Origin: Collinsella sp.
GTDB taxonomy: Bacteria > Actinomycetota > Coriobacteriia > Coriobacteriales > Coriobacteriaceae
Assembly (NCBI GenBank): GCA_018378775.1
Contig: JAGZWV010000061.1
Coordinates: 1 to 8,067 of the forward strand
Reading direction: 5' to 3'
DNA: 8,067 bases
Shown here: positions 1 through 7,925 of the stretch, piece after piece
How positions within the stretch are numbered: the first letter of the stretch is position 1
Layout: each line of letters opens with the position of its first letter
Notes under the pieces: generated by a model
What the model saw: only the letters and a program-made list of their open reading frames with translations
Databases searched by the model: none
What the model was told of the DNA's origin: nothing
Program-made: the position numbers and the translations under genes

Positions 1-1
1 C

Positions 2-79
2 GGACTTCCGCTCGATTGGGACAGGCAAGCCTTCGAGGCCGAGCGCAAAATGGATTCTAAAAAACACCTTGCCAAATAG
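2..79 (+). CDS. C-terminal end of an unidentified protein (partial)
   Basis: An open frame enters from the left edge and ends at TAG (77-79). It encodes 25 residues ending in ...DSKKHLAK. The peptide is charged (many D, E, K and R), as expected of a soluble tail or C-terminal helix, and the codons look ordinary for this genome. It converges on the PFL genes, and the hairpin at 92-136 starts 13 bp after its stop, where a terminator would be expected. The product cannot be identified from so short a piece. The frame is short enough that it could be a chance reading, but the position of the hairpin supports a real gene end. Confidence 0.45.
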   Translation, partial: GLPLDWDRQAFEAERKMDSKKHLAK

Positions 80-91
80 GAGCGTCAGGAC

Positions 92-136
92 GCAAAGAGG
101 CTCCGCCGCGCAACGCGCGCAGCGGAGCCTCTTTGC
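92..136. terminator. Bidirectional hairpin between convergent genes
   Basis: The arms at 92-106 (GCAAAGAGGCTCCGC) and 122-136 are a perfect 15-bp inverted repeat around a 15-nt G/C-rich loop that can itself pair (CGCG at 107-110 with 114-117). The stem has A/T-rich ends, so a short U-run is built into the 3' side (CUCUUUGC) on either strand. No long T-tract follows directly. On the minus strand a run of six T (58-63) lies about 30 nt further on. It sits between the plus-strand partial gene and the minus-strand PFL genes, so it probably ends both transcripts. Confidence 0.75.
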
Positions 137-148
137 ATGTCCGAGGAC

Positions 149-170
149 GTTTTGGGAAATAACCCAAAAC
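149..170. terminator. Second hairpin downstream of the PFL radical-domain gene
   Basis: GTTTTGGG (149-156) and CCCAAAAC (163-170) form a perfect 8-bp inverted repeat with a 6-nt loop. It lies 32 bp past the stop of the minus-strand glycyl-radical domain gene and just before the larger hairpin at 92-136. On the minus strand the two would form in tandem. There is no T-tract, so this could be an accessory terminator or a 3'-end stabilising structure. Confidence 0.45.
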
Positions 171-202
171 CGGCCCCAGTAATCCTACAGGAGTTGAACC
201 CT

Positions 203-454
203 TTAGAACTTGTCGTGGAAGGTACGCGCAATGACCTCGTCCTGCTGCTCCTTGGTGAGCGTGTGGAAGTTCACGGCATAGCCGGAAACGCGGATGGTCA
301 GCTGCGGGTACTTCTCGGGGTGAGCCTGAGCGTCGAGCAGCGTCTCACGGTTGAAGACGTTGATGTTCAGGTGGTGGCCACCCTTCTCGGCGTAAGCGTC
401 GAGCATGTGGACCAGGTTATCGGCCTGAGTCTCGGAAACTTCAGAAACCTTCAT
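203..454 (-). CDS. Stand-alone glycyl-radical domain of pyruvate formate-lyase (GrcA-like small subunit)
   Basis: This 83-residue protein corresponds to the C-terminal glycyl-radical domain of PFL. It contains HHLNINVFNRETLLDA (residues 27-42), HPEKYPQLTIRVSGYAV (45-61) and the ending LTKEQQDEVIARTF. The radical glycine is G58 in RVSGYAV, equivalent to G734 of E. coli PflB, where the activating enzyme forms the radical. The N-terminal part (TQADNLVHMLDAYAEKGG) matches the segment just before this domain in full-length PFL. It is shorter than E. coli GrcA/YfiD (about 127 residues) and lacks that protein's unrelated N-terminus. It therefore looks like the detached tail of the neighbouring PFL and not a spare copy. 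The start ATG has AAGGAGA (461-467) 6 nt upstream. It lies 85 bp downstream of the large subunit gene and in another frame. Identity of the domain is firm. That it works in trans with the large subunit is inferred from collinearity. Confidence 0.93.
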   Translation of the reverse strand: MKVSEVSETQADNLVHMLDAYAEKGGHHLNINVFNRETLLDAQAHPEKYPQLTIRVSGYAVNFHTLTKEQQDEVIARTFHDKF

Positions 455-460
455 AATGTG

Positions 461-467
461 TCTCCTT
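461..467 (-). promoter_or_regulatory. Ribosome binding site of the radical-domain gene
   Basis: On the minus strand AAGGAGA lies 6 nt before the ATG at 454. A strong site of its own shows the small protein is translated independently and not by read-through from the PFL large subunit. Confidence 0.8.
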
Positions 468-477
468 CGATTGATAG

Positions 478-497
478 GCGCCGGCCGAAACCGGCGC
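478..497 (-). promoter_or_regulatory. GC hairpin just upstream of the radical-domain ribosome binding site
   Basis: GCGCCGG (478-484) and CCGGCGC (491-497) form a perfect 7-bp stem around a 6-nt loop. In the minus-strand transcript the stem ends 10 nt before the Shine-Dalgarno sequence and is not followed by a U-run, so it does not look like an intrinsic terminator. It could protect the 5' end of a processed mRNA for the small subunit or set its translation level. The structure is seen in sequence; the function is inferred. Confidence 0.5.
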
Positions 498-513
498 GCT
501 AATCAGTAATCGT

Positions 514-538
514 TATTGTTAGTATAGCACTAACAATA
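514..538. repeat. A/T-rich perfect dyad immediately after the PFL large-subunit stop
   Basis: TATTGTTAGT (514-523) and ACTAACAATA (529-538) are a perfect 10-bp inverted repeat with a 5-nt spacer. The dyad begins one base past the stop codon of the large subunit. It could be an RNA hairpin marking a processing point, or an operator for a promoter serving the small gene. TATACT on the minus strand (526-521) resembles a -10 element but has no good -35. The half sites resemble TTGTTA/TAACAA redox-repressor (Rex) sites, but the spacing does not fit. Confidence 0.5.
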
Positions 539-539
539 G

Positions 540-2591
<2,052 letters not shown>

Positions 2592-2776
2592 TGTGTAACC
2601 ACGCTCCTAGTTACGTGTAATGCGGCGCTCTCTCACACCGCTGCTTATTGAATTCTTGAATTATCGGCTTGCACTACCGGCTTCTTCCGTTCTTCGCCAC
2701 ATGTCGGTGCAGGGAAAAACGTTTGTCCACCTTGGAACTGCAACCCAAAACCCAAGATTTCACCCGTTTGAGAAGG

Positions 2777-2812
2777 ATAACATAGCCACCCCCTTCATCA
2801 TGGCTATTATAT
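2777..2812. promoter_or_regulatory. Dyad overlapping the candidate pflB -10 element
   Basis: ATAGCCA (2782-2788) and TGGCTAT (2801-2807) are a perfect 7-bp inverted repeat with a 12-nt spacer. Extending both arms to 12 bp (2777-2788 and 2801-2812) leaves 10 of 12 positions paired. Its right arm contains the minus-strand TATAAT (2811-2806), so a bound regulator would block that promoter. It could also be a 5'-leader hairpin if transcription begins further upstream. Confidence 0.35.
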
Positions 2813-2848
2813 GTTTCTTTTTTTATACCATTAGGGCGTTTTTAACAA
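2806..2848 (-). promoter_or_regulatory. Candidate pflB promoter(s)
   Basis: Two minus-strand candidates lie in this A/T-rich stretch. One is a perfect TATAAT (2811-2806) with only a poor -35. The other is an extended -10, TGGTATAAA (2830-2822), with TTGTTA (2848-2843) 15 bp upstream, a spacer slightly shorter than usual. Either would give a leader of roughly 200 nt before the pflB ATG. Closer to the gene I see only a weak GATAAT at 2665-2660 without a matching -35. Confidence 0.4.
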
Positions 2849-2867
2849 ATCCGCAGGAAATGCGAGC

Positions 2868-2886
2868 GTGAACAACTACCGTTCAC
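2868..2886. promoter_or_regulatory. GTGAAC-N7-GTTCAC dyad upstream of the pflB promoter
   Basis: A perfect 6-bp inverted repeat separated by 7 nt lies 20-40 bp upstream of the candidate pflB -35 region. A further GTTCAC half site occurs at 2922-2927. Its place suggests a regulator site, but six-base arms can occur by chance and the spacing does not match the Rex consensus. Confidence 0.3.
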
Positions 2887-2974
2887 CGATTTGTTTGGTT
2901 TTTTCCTTGCCTTTGTACGACGTTCACTCTAGCTGTTATGCCAGCTTTATCAGGGTAAAGTACCTCTGAGTAGG

Positions 2975-3068
2975 TTTTGGGACATGCCCAGAGATCTTCC
3001 CCTAGCCTTGCTGATACCGACGGTGTACGGAGGTCGCCTAAAGGTAGTTTTCTAGGCATGTCCCAAAA
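2975..3068. repeat. Inverted pair of a roughly 35-bp intergenic repeat unit
   Basis: TTTTGGGACATGCC (2975-2988) recurs as its exact reverse complement at 3055-3068, with 66 nt between the arms. Similarity continues imperfectly inward: the next 23 bases match at roughly 14 positions, with shared AGA, CT and CC blocks. Each copy is therefore about 35-40 bp. A conserved ATCTTCC also follows the core in the same direction in both copies (2994-3000 and 3069-3075). The arrangement resembles a REP-type or small MITE-like palindromic unit. In RNA it could fold as one long stem-loop. Confidence 0.55.
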
Positions 3069-3101
3069 ATCTTCCGTATAGGGCGCGCGTGCAGGGGTAT
3101 C

Positions 3102-3150
3102 ATCTTCCACCGAAAATAGTTTCTAGTGTTAGGGGTTTTCGGTGGAAGAT
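3102..3150. promoter_or_regulatory. Paired MarR-type operator dyads overlapping the marR start codon
   Basis: ATCTTCCACCGAAAA (3102-3116) and its exact reverse complement (3136-3150) form a 15-bp inverted repeat with a 19-nt spacer. Each arm, with the adjoining base, is itself an imperfect 16-bp palindrome (AT-TTC-N4-GAA-AT plan), the size of a MarR dimer site. The two centres are 33 bp apart, about three helical turns. The right box covers the GTG start (3142-3144). The spacer holds AGGGG (3131-3135), the likely ribosome binding site. If transcription begins upstream of 3102, the mRNA could fold with the start codon in the stem and the binding site in the loop. Autorepression by the MarR protein is inferred from position. 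Confidence 0.6.
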
Positions 3151-3591
3151 ACCGATTTCCATGAGCTTGGACGCCAGCTCCTTACCGAGTTTGGCAGCAT
3201 GCATCAGCGCGTTTCGCGCTTTGCGGACAAAGCTCTCGGCGGCGAGATGGCCGTCATGCGCGCCCTCATGCTCGCTGGCGGTTCGCTCACGCCGAGCGAA
3301 CTCGCAGATCGCGCCTGGGTCTCGAGTGCCCGCATCGCCAATATCCTACGCGCTCTCGAAGCCAAGGGCTGGGTCGAGCGCGAGCACTCAAAGACCGACC
3401 GTCGTCGCGTACACGTCACGGTGACCGACAAGGGATTCCATGATCTCGAAATCAAGCGTCGGGAATTCGAGGACCGCACCGCGGCCTTCCTCGAGCAGTT
3501 CGGCGAAACAGATACCCAAGAGATGGTGCGTCTTCTAAGACGTGCCAACGAAATAATCGACCGCAACCAAGAAAGGAGAGATGCCGAGTGA
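3142..3591 (+). CDS. MarR-family winged-helix transcriptional regulator
   Basis: This is a 149-residue protein of the usual MarR length. An N-terminal dimerisation helix (about 5-30) is followed by a winged helix-turn-helix: LTPSELADRAWVSSARIANILRALEAKGWVER (about 49-80), then the wing with the family DRR motif in KTDRRRVHVTVTDKG (84-98), and C-terminal dimerisation helices rich in E and R (99-149). The GTG at 3142 is the only start in this frame after the TAG at 3130-3132 that keeps the first helix, and AGGGG lies 6 nt upstream. Its stop overlaps the start of the next ABC gene (GTGA), so the three genes form one operon. Regulators of this family usually repress adjacent exporters and are released by small ligands. 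A dyad pair at its own start suggests autoregulation. The ligand cannot be read from the sequence. Confidence 0.92.
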   Translation: MEDTDFHELGRQLLTEFGSMHQRVSRFADKALGGEMAVMRALMLAGGSLTPSELADRAWVSSARIANILRALEAKGWVEREHSKTDRRRVHVTVTDKGFHDLEIKRREFEDRTAAFLEQFGETDTQEMVRLLRRANEIIDRNQERRDAE

Positions 3592-5954
3592 GGATTCTCA
3601 AGCTCTTTAAAAAGCATGTCCTGGCACTGTTCGCAGCTATCGTACTTATCGTAATCAGCTGCAACGCCGATCTGGCGCTGCCTACCTATATGAGCGACAT
3701 CGTCGACGTGGGCGTGCAGCAAGGCGGCATCGCCTCGCCCGTGCCCGACACCATTCGCGCCGAATCGCTCGACGACCTCGAACTCTTTATGAGCGCCAAG
3801 GACGCCAAGGCTGTGGAGGCCGTGTTTAGCAAGGCTGACAAAAACGGCATTCGAACGTACAAGGGTACCGAGGAAGAGCGTGCCGATGGAGGCAAGATTG
3901 CCGGCATTATGAGCCTGCCTGAGACTGTCGTCCTTTCGCTCAACCAGGGCATCGATGCCAACTCCATGGGCGACATGATGGGCACGTCCGGTGAGAAAGA
4001 CAACAGCGGCGCCCAGGCCATGCCCACGCCCGAGCAGATGGCGGCGATGACGCCCGAGCAACTCGCCGAGATGCAGCAGAAGGCCGCTGCGGTGCAGAAC
4101 ATGCAAAAGCAGATTGATGCCGACGGTGGCAAGATCACCATGAAGAGCCTGCGTCTAGGCGTTGAAGGCGGCCTAATCGACCAGGGCAAGCTCGTTGAGG
4201 GCGCCAACCAAATGGCGGACAAAATGGGCTCCATGTCGGGCTCCATCGTCACCCAGCGCGCCGTGAGCTATGTGCAGGACGAGTACAAGGCACAGGGCAT
4301 CGACCCCGCCGACGTGCAGAACGCCTACCTGGGCCGCATGGCGACCACGATGTTTGGTCTGTGCCTAATCTCGCTGGTCGCCACCATCCTGACCGGTGCC
4401 GTGGCTTCGCGCACCGCCTGCTCCATCGCCCGCGACCTGCGCCGCGAGACCTTCAACAAGGTTATGCACTTCTCGCCGGCCGAGGTGGGCAAGTTTAGCC
4501 AGGCCTCGCTCATCACCCGCTGCACCAACGACATTCAGCAGATTCAGATGGCCGCAACCCTGTTTATCCGCATGTGTCTGATGGCCCCCGTCATGGGCAT
4601 CGTCGCCGTCATGCGTGTCCTGGCCAACCACACCGGCCTGGAGTGGACCATCGCCGTGGCCATCATCGCGGTCTCGGCCGTCGTCGGCGTGCTTATGGGC
4701 CTCACCATGCCCAAGTTCAAAAAGATGCAGAGCTTTGTGGACCGCGTGAACCTTACCGCCCGCGAGCTGCTCGACGGCCTTATGCCCATCCGCTCGTTCA
4801 ACCGCGAGGAGCATGAGCTCGAGCGTTTTGACAAGGCTTCGCTCGACCTGATGACCACGCAGCTCTACACCAACCGAGCCATGAGCTTTATGATGCCGCT
4901 CATGATGCTCGTCATGAACTGCATCACCGTGCTTATCGTCTGGTTTGGCGCGCAGGGCGTGTCCGACGGCGTGATGCAGGTCGGCAACATGATGGCGTTT
5001 ATCTCCTACACCATGCAGATCGTCATGGCGTTTATGATCCTCACCATGGTTTCGGTCATCCTGCCCCGCGCCGAGGTCGCAGCCGAGCGCGTGGAAGAGG
5101 TCATCACCTGCCCCACGAGCATCAACGACCCTGCCTCGCCCAAACTGCCCGCGGCCAGCGCGCCGCGCGGTGAGCTCACCTTCCGCGACGTGAGCTTCCA
5201 GTATCCCGATGCCCGCGCCGACGTCATTAGCGGCGTGAACTTCACCACGCATGCCGGCCAGATGCTCGGCATCATTGGTTCCACGGGCTCGGGCAAGTCC
5301 ACGCTTGTACAGTTGATTCCGCGCCTGTACGACGTCACAGGCGGCAGCATTTCGCTCGACGGCATCGACGTGCGCGACATGACCCTCTCTGAGCTGCGCC
5401 GCCGCATCGGTTATATTCCGCAGCAGGGTCGTCTGTTCTCGGGTACCGTCGAGAGCAACCTCAAGTTTGCCGGCGACATGGTGAGTGACGAGGATATGCG
5501 CCAGGCAGCACGCGTCGCCCAGGCGGAAGACTTTATCGCCGAGCGCGAGGGCGGCTACGACTCCCCCATCAGCCAGGGCGGCTCCAATGTCTCGGGCGGT
5601 CAGCGCCAGCGCCTGGCCATCGCCCGCGCGTTGGCCAAAAAGCCCGAGGTCGTGGTGTTCGATGACTCGTTTAGTGCCCTCGACTACAAGACCGACGCGC
5701 GTCTACGCGAGGAGCTGGCCAAAAACGTTACCGACGCCGCGCTCGTGGTCGTGGCCCAGCGCATCGCGACCATCATGCACGCCGACCAGATCATCGTGCT
5801 CGACGACGGCCACGTAGTGGGCACCGGCACGCACGAGGAGCTGCTGCGCAGCTGCCCGGCGTACCTGGAGATCGCACAGTCGCAGCTTTCCGCCGAGGAG
5901 CTGGGGCTTACCCAAGAAGAAATTGCAGGCGTCATGGAAGGAGGCGAGCGCTAA
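3588..5954 (+). CDS. ABC exporter half-transporter with degenerate catalytic site and large ectodomain
   Basis: This 788-residue protein is a fused membrane domain and ATPase. TM1 is at about 9-30. A soluble loop of about 210 residues (about 38-248) separates it from TM2 (251-275), and further membrane segments start near 325, 351, 432 and 466. The ATPase follows from about 520: Walker A GSTGSGKST (564-572), Q-loop Q612, signature VSGGQ (668-672), Walker B ending D692. The catalytic Glu is replaced by Asp (D693), and the switch His by Gln (Q724, in VAQRIATI). This is the degenerate pattern of TM287-type subunits, so it should pair with the next gene product. Usual half-exporters are about 580 residues; the excess is the ectodomain. 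The GTG start has AAAGGAGAG upstream and overlaps the marR stop by 4 bp. The substrate is unknown; a drug, lipid or peptide is possible. Confidence 0.93.
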   Translation: MRILKLFKKHVLALFAAIVLIVISCNADLALPTYMSDIVDVGVQQGGIASPVPDTIRAESLDDLELFMSAKDAKAVEAVFSKADKNGIRTYKGTEEERADGGKIAGIMSLPETVVLSLNQGIDANSMGDMMGTSGEKDNSGAQAMPTPEQMAAMTPEQLAEMQQKAAAVQNMQKQIDADGGKITMKSLRLGVEGGLIDQGKLVEGANQMADKMGSMSGSIVTQRAVSYVQDEYKAQGIDPADVQNAYLGRMATTMFGLCLISLVATILTGAVASRTACSIARDLRRETFNKVMHFSPAEVGKFSQASLITRCTNDIQQIQMAATLFIRMCLMAPVMGIVAVMRVLANHTGLEWTIAVAIIAVSAVVGVLMGLTMPKFKKMQSFVDRVNLTARELLDGLMPIRSFNREEHELERFDKASLDLMTTQLYTNRAMSFMMPLMMLVMNCITVLIVWFGAQGVSDGVMQVGNMMAFISYTMQIVMAFMILTMVSVILPRAEVAAERVEEVITCPTSINDPASPKLPAASAPRGELTFRDVSFQYPDARADVISGVNFTTHAGQMLGIIGSTGSGKSTLVQLIPRLYDVTGGSISLDGIDVRDMTLSELRRRIGYIPQQGRLFSGTVESNLKFAGDMVSDEDMRQAARVAQAEDFIAEREGGYDSPISQGGSNVSGGQRQRLAIARALAKKPEVVVFDDSFSALDYKTDARLREELAKNVTDAALVVVAQRIATIMHADQIIVLDDGHVVGTGTHEELLRSCPAYLEIAQSQLSAEELGLTQEEIAGVMEGGER
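4026..4073 (+). repeat. Tandem 24-bp coding repeat in the ABC ectodomain
   Basis: Two adjacent 8-residue units, TPEQMAAM and TPEQLAEM (residues 147-162), form a tandem repeat. They are followed by more Met/Gln/Ala-rich, probably helical sequence (QQKAAAVQNMQKQ). The DNA units start with the same ACGCCCGAGCA and then differ at several positions, so the duplication is not very recent. Confidence 0.6.
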
Positions 5955-7810
5955 TGGCCGACGAGACCAAGACTCAGATTCCCAAGCCCACCCGCCAGCG
6001 CGGTCCCATGGGCCGCATGGGCGGCATGCGTCGCGGCGAAAAGGCCAAGGACTTTAAGGGCACCATGAGGCAGCTGCTCGGCTATATCGGCCAGCACAAG
6101 ATTGCCGTGTTTGCCGCCGTCGCCTTTGCCGTGTGCTCGGTCATCTTTAACATTGTGGGACCCAAGGTGCTCGGCCAGGTTACGACCAAGCTGTTCGAAG
6201 GCCTGGTCGCCAAGGTCAACGGCACCGGCGACGTTGACTTTGACTGGATCGCCAAGACGCTCGGCTTTTTGCTCTGCCTGTATCTGGCGAGCTCTGTCTG
6301 CAGCCTCATCCAGGGCTGGCTCATGACCGGCGTCACGCAAAAGATTTGTTACCGCATGCGCAAGGAAATCGCCGCCAAGATTGCCGTCGTGCCGATGAGC
6401 TACTTCAACGGTCACAGCAAGGGCGATGTGCTCAGCCGCATCACCAACGACGTCGATACACTCGGCCAGTCGCTCAACCAGAGCGTGACGCAGCTTATTA
6501 CGTCCGTCACGCAGATTATCGGCGTGCTCGTCATGATGCTGTCGATCAGCCTGCCGCTCACCGGCGTCACCGTGCTCACGCTGCCGGCAGCCGCAATTAT
6601 CTTGATGGTGATGATTCACTTCTCGCAGCCGTACTTCCGCGAGCAGCAGCAGGTCCTGGGCGCCGTCAACGGCATTATCGAGGAGGACTTTGCCGGTCAA
6701 AACGTCATTCAGGTGTTCGACCGCGCCGAGGCCTCAATCGAGGAGTTCGACCGTCAAAACGACCGCCTGTTTATTAGTGGCTGGCGTTCGCAGTTCCTGT
6801 CGGGCCTGATGATGCCGCTTATGAGCCTGGTGGGCAACATGGGTTACGTGGGCGTTGTCGTGGTGGGCGCGCAGCTCGCGCTGACCGGCAATGCCACGCC
6901 CGGCGACATCCAGAGCTTTATCCAGTACGTGCGCAACTTTACGCAACCCGTGCAGCAGCTGGGCAACGTGAGCAACACGATGCAGTCGATGGCAGCTGCC
7001 ACCGAGCGTGTGTTTGAGTTTTTGGCCGCACCCGAGGAGGAGCAGAAGGCCGACGCGCAGATCCCTGAGAAGCGCCCCGGCCACGTGGAGTTTGACCATG
7101 TGAAGTTTGGCTATACGCCCGACAAGACCATCATCCACGACTTTAGCTGCGAGGCGCAGCCCGGCCAGACCATCGCCATCGTCGGCCCCACCGGCGCCGG
7201 CAAGACCACGCTCATTAAGCTGCTGCAGCGCTTTTACGACGTGGACGGCGGTTCGCTGCGCGTCGAGGGCGTCGACGTGCGCGACTGGGACCGTGCGGCA
7301 CTGCGCGGCGAGTTTGCCATGGTACTGCAGGATACCTGGCTGTTTAACGGCACCATCCGCGAGAACATCCGCTACGGACGCCCCGATGCGAGCGATGCCG
7401 AGGTCGAGGCCGCTGCGCGTGCCGCGCGTTGCGACCACTTTATCCATACGCTCGCCGGCGGCTACGATTTCATGATCAACGAGGAGGGCACTAACCTATC
7501 GCAGGGTCAGCGCCAGCTCGTGACCATCGCCCGCGCCATTTTGGCCGACCGCCCGGCGCTAATTCTGGACGAGGCAACCTCCAACGTTGACACTCGTACC
7601 GAGGAGCTTATTCAGCGTGCCATGGATGCGCTGATGCAGGGCCGTACCAGCTTTGTTATCGCGCACCGCCTGTCCACGATCCGCAACGCCGACGTGATCT
7701 TGGTAATTCGCGACGGCGACATCGTCGAGAAGGGCACGCACGACGAGTTGCTCGCCCAGGGCGGCTTCTACGCCGACCTGTACAACTCGCAGTTCGACGA
7801 GGCGGCGTAA
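5954..7810 (+). CDS. ABC exporter half-transporter with consensus catalytic site
   Basis: This 618-residue protein is a fused membrane domain and ATPase. A basic, Gly/Met-rich tail (about 1-35) precedes TM1 (about 48-70); TM2 is near 103-125, and the remaining segments run to about 335. ATPase motifs are Walker A GPTGAGKTT (411-419), Q-loop Q459, signature LSQGQ (515-519), Walker B ending D539 with the catalytic Glu E540 present, and switch His H571 in IAHRLSTI. The signature is the altered LSQGQ form seen in TM288-type subunits. The consensus ATP site should thus use this Walker A/B and the VSGGQ of the upstream partner; the degenerate site uses the reverse pair. AAGGAGG (5938-5944) lies 9 nt before the ATG, which overlaps the upstream TAA by one base (TAATG). 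This indicates translational coupling and 1:1 production. Substrate unknown. Confidence 0.94.
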   Translation: MADETKTQIPKPTRQRGPMGRMGGMRRGEKAKDFKGTMRQLLGYIGQHKIAVFAAVAFAVCSVIFNIVGPKVLGQVTTKLFEGLVAKVNGTGDVDFDWIAKTLGFLLCLYLASSVCSLIQGWLMTGVTQKICYRMRKEIAAKIAVVPMSYFNGHSKGDVLSRITNDVDTLGQSLNQSVTQLITSVTQIIGVLVMMLSISLPLTGVTVLTLPAAAIILMVMIHFSQPYFREQQQVLGAVNGIIEEDFAGQNVIQVFDRAEASIEEFDRQNDRLFISGWRSQFLSGLMMPLMSLVGNMGYVGVVVVGAQLALTGNATPGDIQSFIQYVRNFTQPVQQLGNVSNTMQSMAAATERVFEFLAAPEEEQKADAQIPEKRPGHVEFDHVKFGYTPDKTIIHDFSCEAQPGQTIAIVGPTGAGKTTLIKLLQRFYDVDGGSLRVEGVDVRDWDRAALRGEFAMVLQDTWLFNGTIRENIRYGRPDASDAEVEAAARAARCDHFIHTLAGGYDFMINEEGTNLSQGQRQLVTIARAILADRPALILDEATSNVDTRTEELIQRAMDALMQGRTSFVIAHRLSTIRNADVILVIRDGDIVEKGTHDELLAQGGFYADLYNSQFDEAA

Positions 7811-7833
7811 ATTCTGCCGCAGGGAACGAATAA

Positions 7834-7865
7834 CGCCCGAGAACGGGGGCGCAGGACAACCTGCG
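7834..7865 (+). terminator. Weak or damaged terminator-like hairpins after the ABC operon
   Basis: CCCG-AGAA-CGGG (7836-7847) can form a short stem preceded by AATAACG. The matching CGTTATT expected on the 3' side is absent. Just after it CGCAGG-ACAA-CCTGCG (7850-7865) forms a perfect 6-bp stem. Neither is followed by a T-tract. They lie 24-55 bp past the ABC stop and may terminate the operon weakly, or the first may be the left half of a broken terminator. Confidence 0.35.
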
Positions 7866-7925
7866 GGTCGCGCGCGCAGACGTGGTGTAAGAGTGTCCTG
7901 AGGTCCGTCGCTGCAAGTCCCGATG

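Larger units (their letters stand above)
2592..3141. other. Divergent intergenic region between pflB and the marR-type gene
   Basis: These 550 bp hold no convincing gene. From left to right there is a probable pflB leader with AGGAG at 2604-2608, an A/T-rich segment with minus-strand -10-like elements and a dyad around 2777-2850, a GTGAAC/GTTCAC dyad at 2868-2886, a pair of inverted 14-bp repeats at 2975-2988 and 3055-3068, and an operator-like dyad pair at 3102-3150 overlapping the start of the marR-type gene. Open frames of 75-83 codons on both strands lack family features and a good ribosome binding site. Confidence 0.7.

Noticed and set aside
180..205. A T-arm-like sequence (GGGTTCAACTCC on the minus strand) suggesting a tRNA end
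   Set aside because: No acceptor, D or anticodon arms can be assembled around it, and it overlaps the stop of the radical-domain gene.
514..538. A Rex (NADH-responsive repressor) site in the dyad between the PFL genes
   Set aside because: The half sites resemble TTGTTA/TAACAA, but the gap is 9 nt where 6 are expected, and the site lies inside an operon and not at the main promoter.
2620..2871. An 83-codon plus-strand open frame in the intergenic region
   Set aside because: It has no good ribosome binding site, crosses the dyads and T-rich promoter-like DNA, and shows no family resemblance. Its hydrophobic end merely reflects the T-tract.
2883..3110. A 75-codon minus-strand open frame with internally similar EDFWDMPRK and EDLWACPKT segments
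   Set aside because: The internal similarity comes from the DNA inverted-repeat unit. The frame has no recognisable domain, so I read it as a by-product of the repeat.
3204..4106. A 300-codon minus-strand open frame opposite marR and the first ABC gene
   Set aside because: It spans two real genes in antisense, has His/Arg/Ser-biased composition and no domain.
4365..5252. A 295-codon minus-strand open frame opposite the first ABC gene
   Set aside because: It is antisense to membrane and ATPase coding sequence with Asp/His/Gly-rich composition typical of shadow frames.
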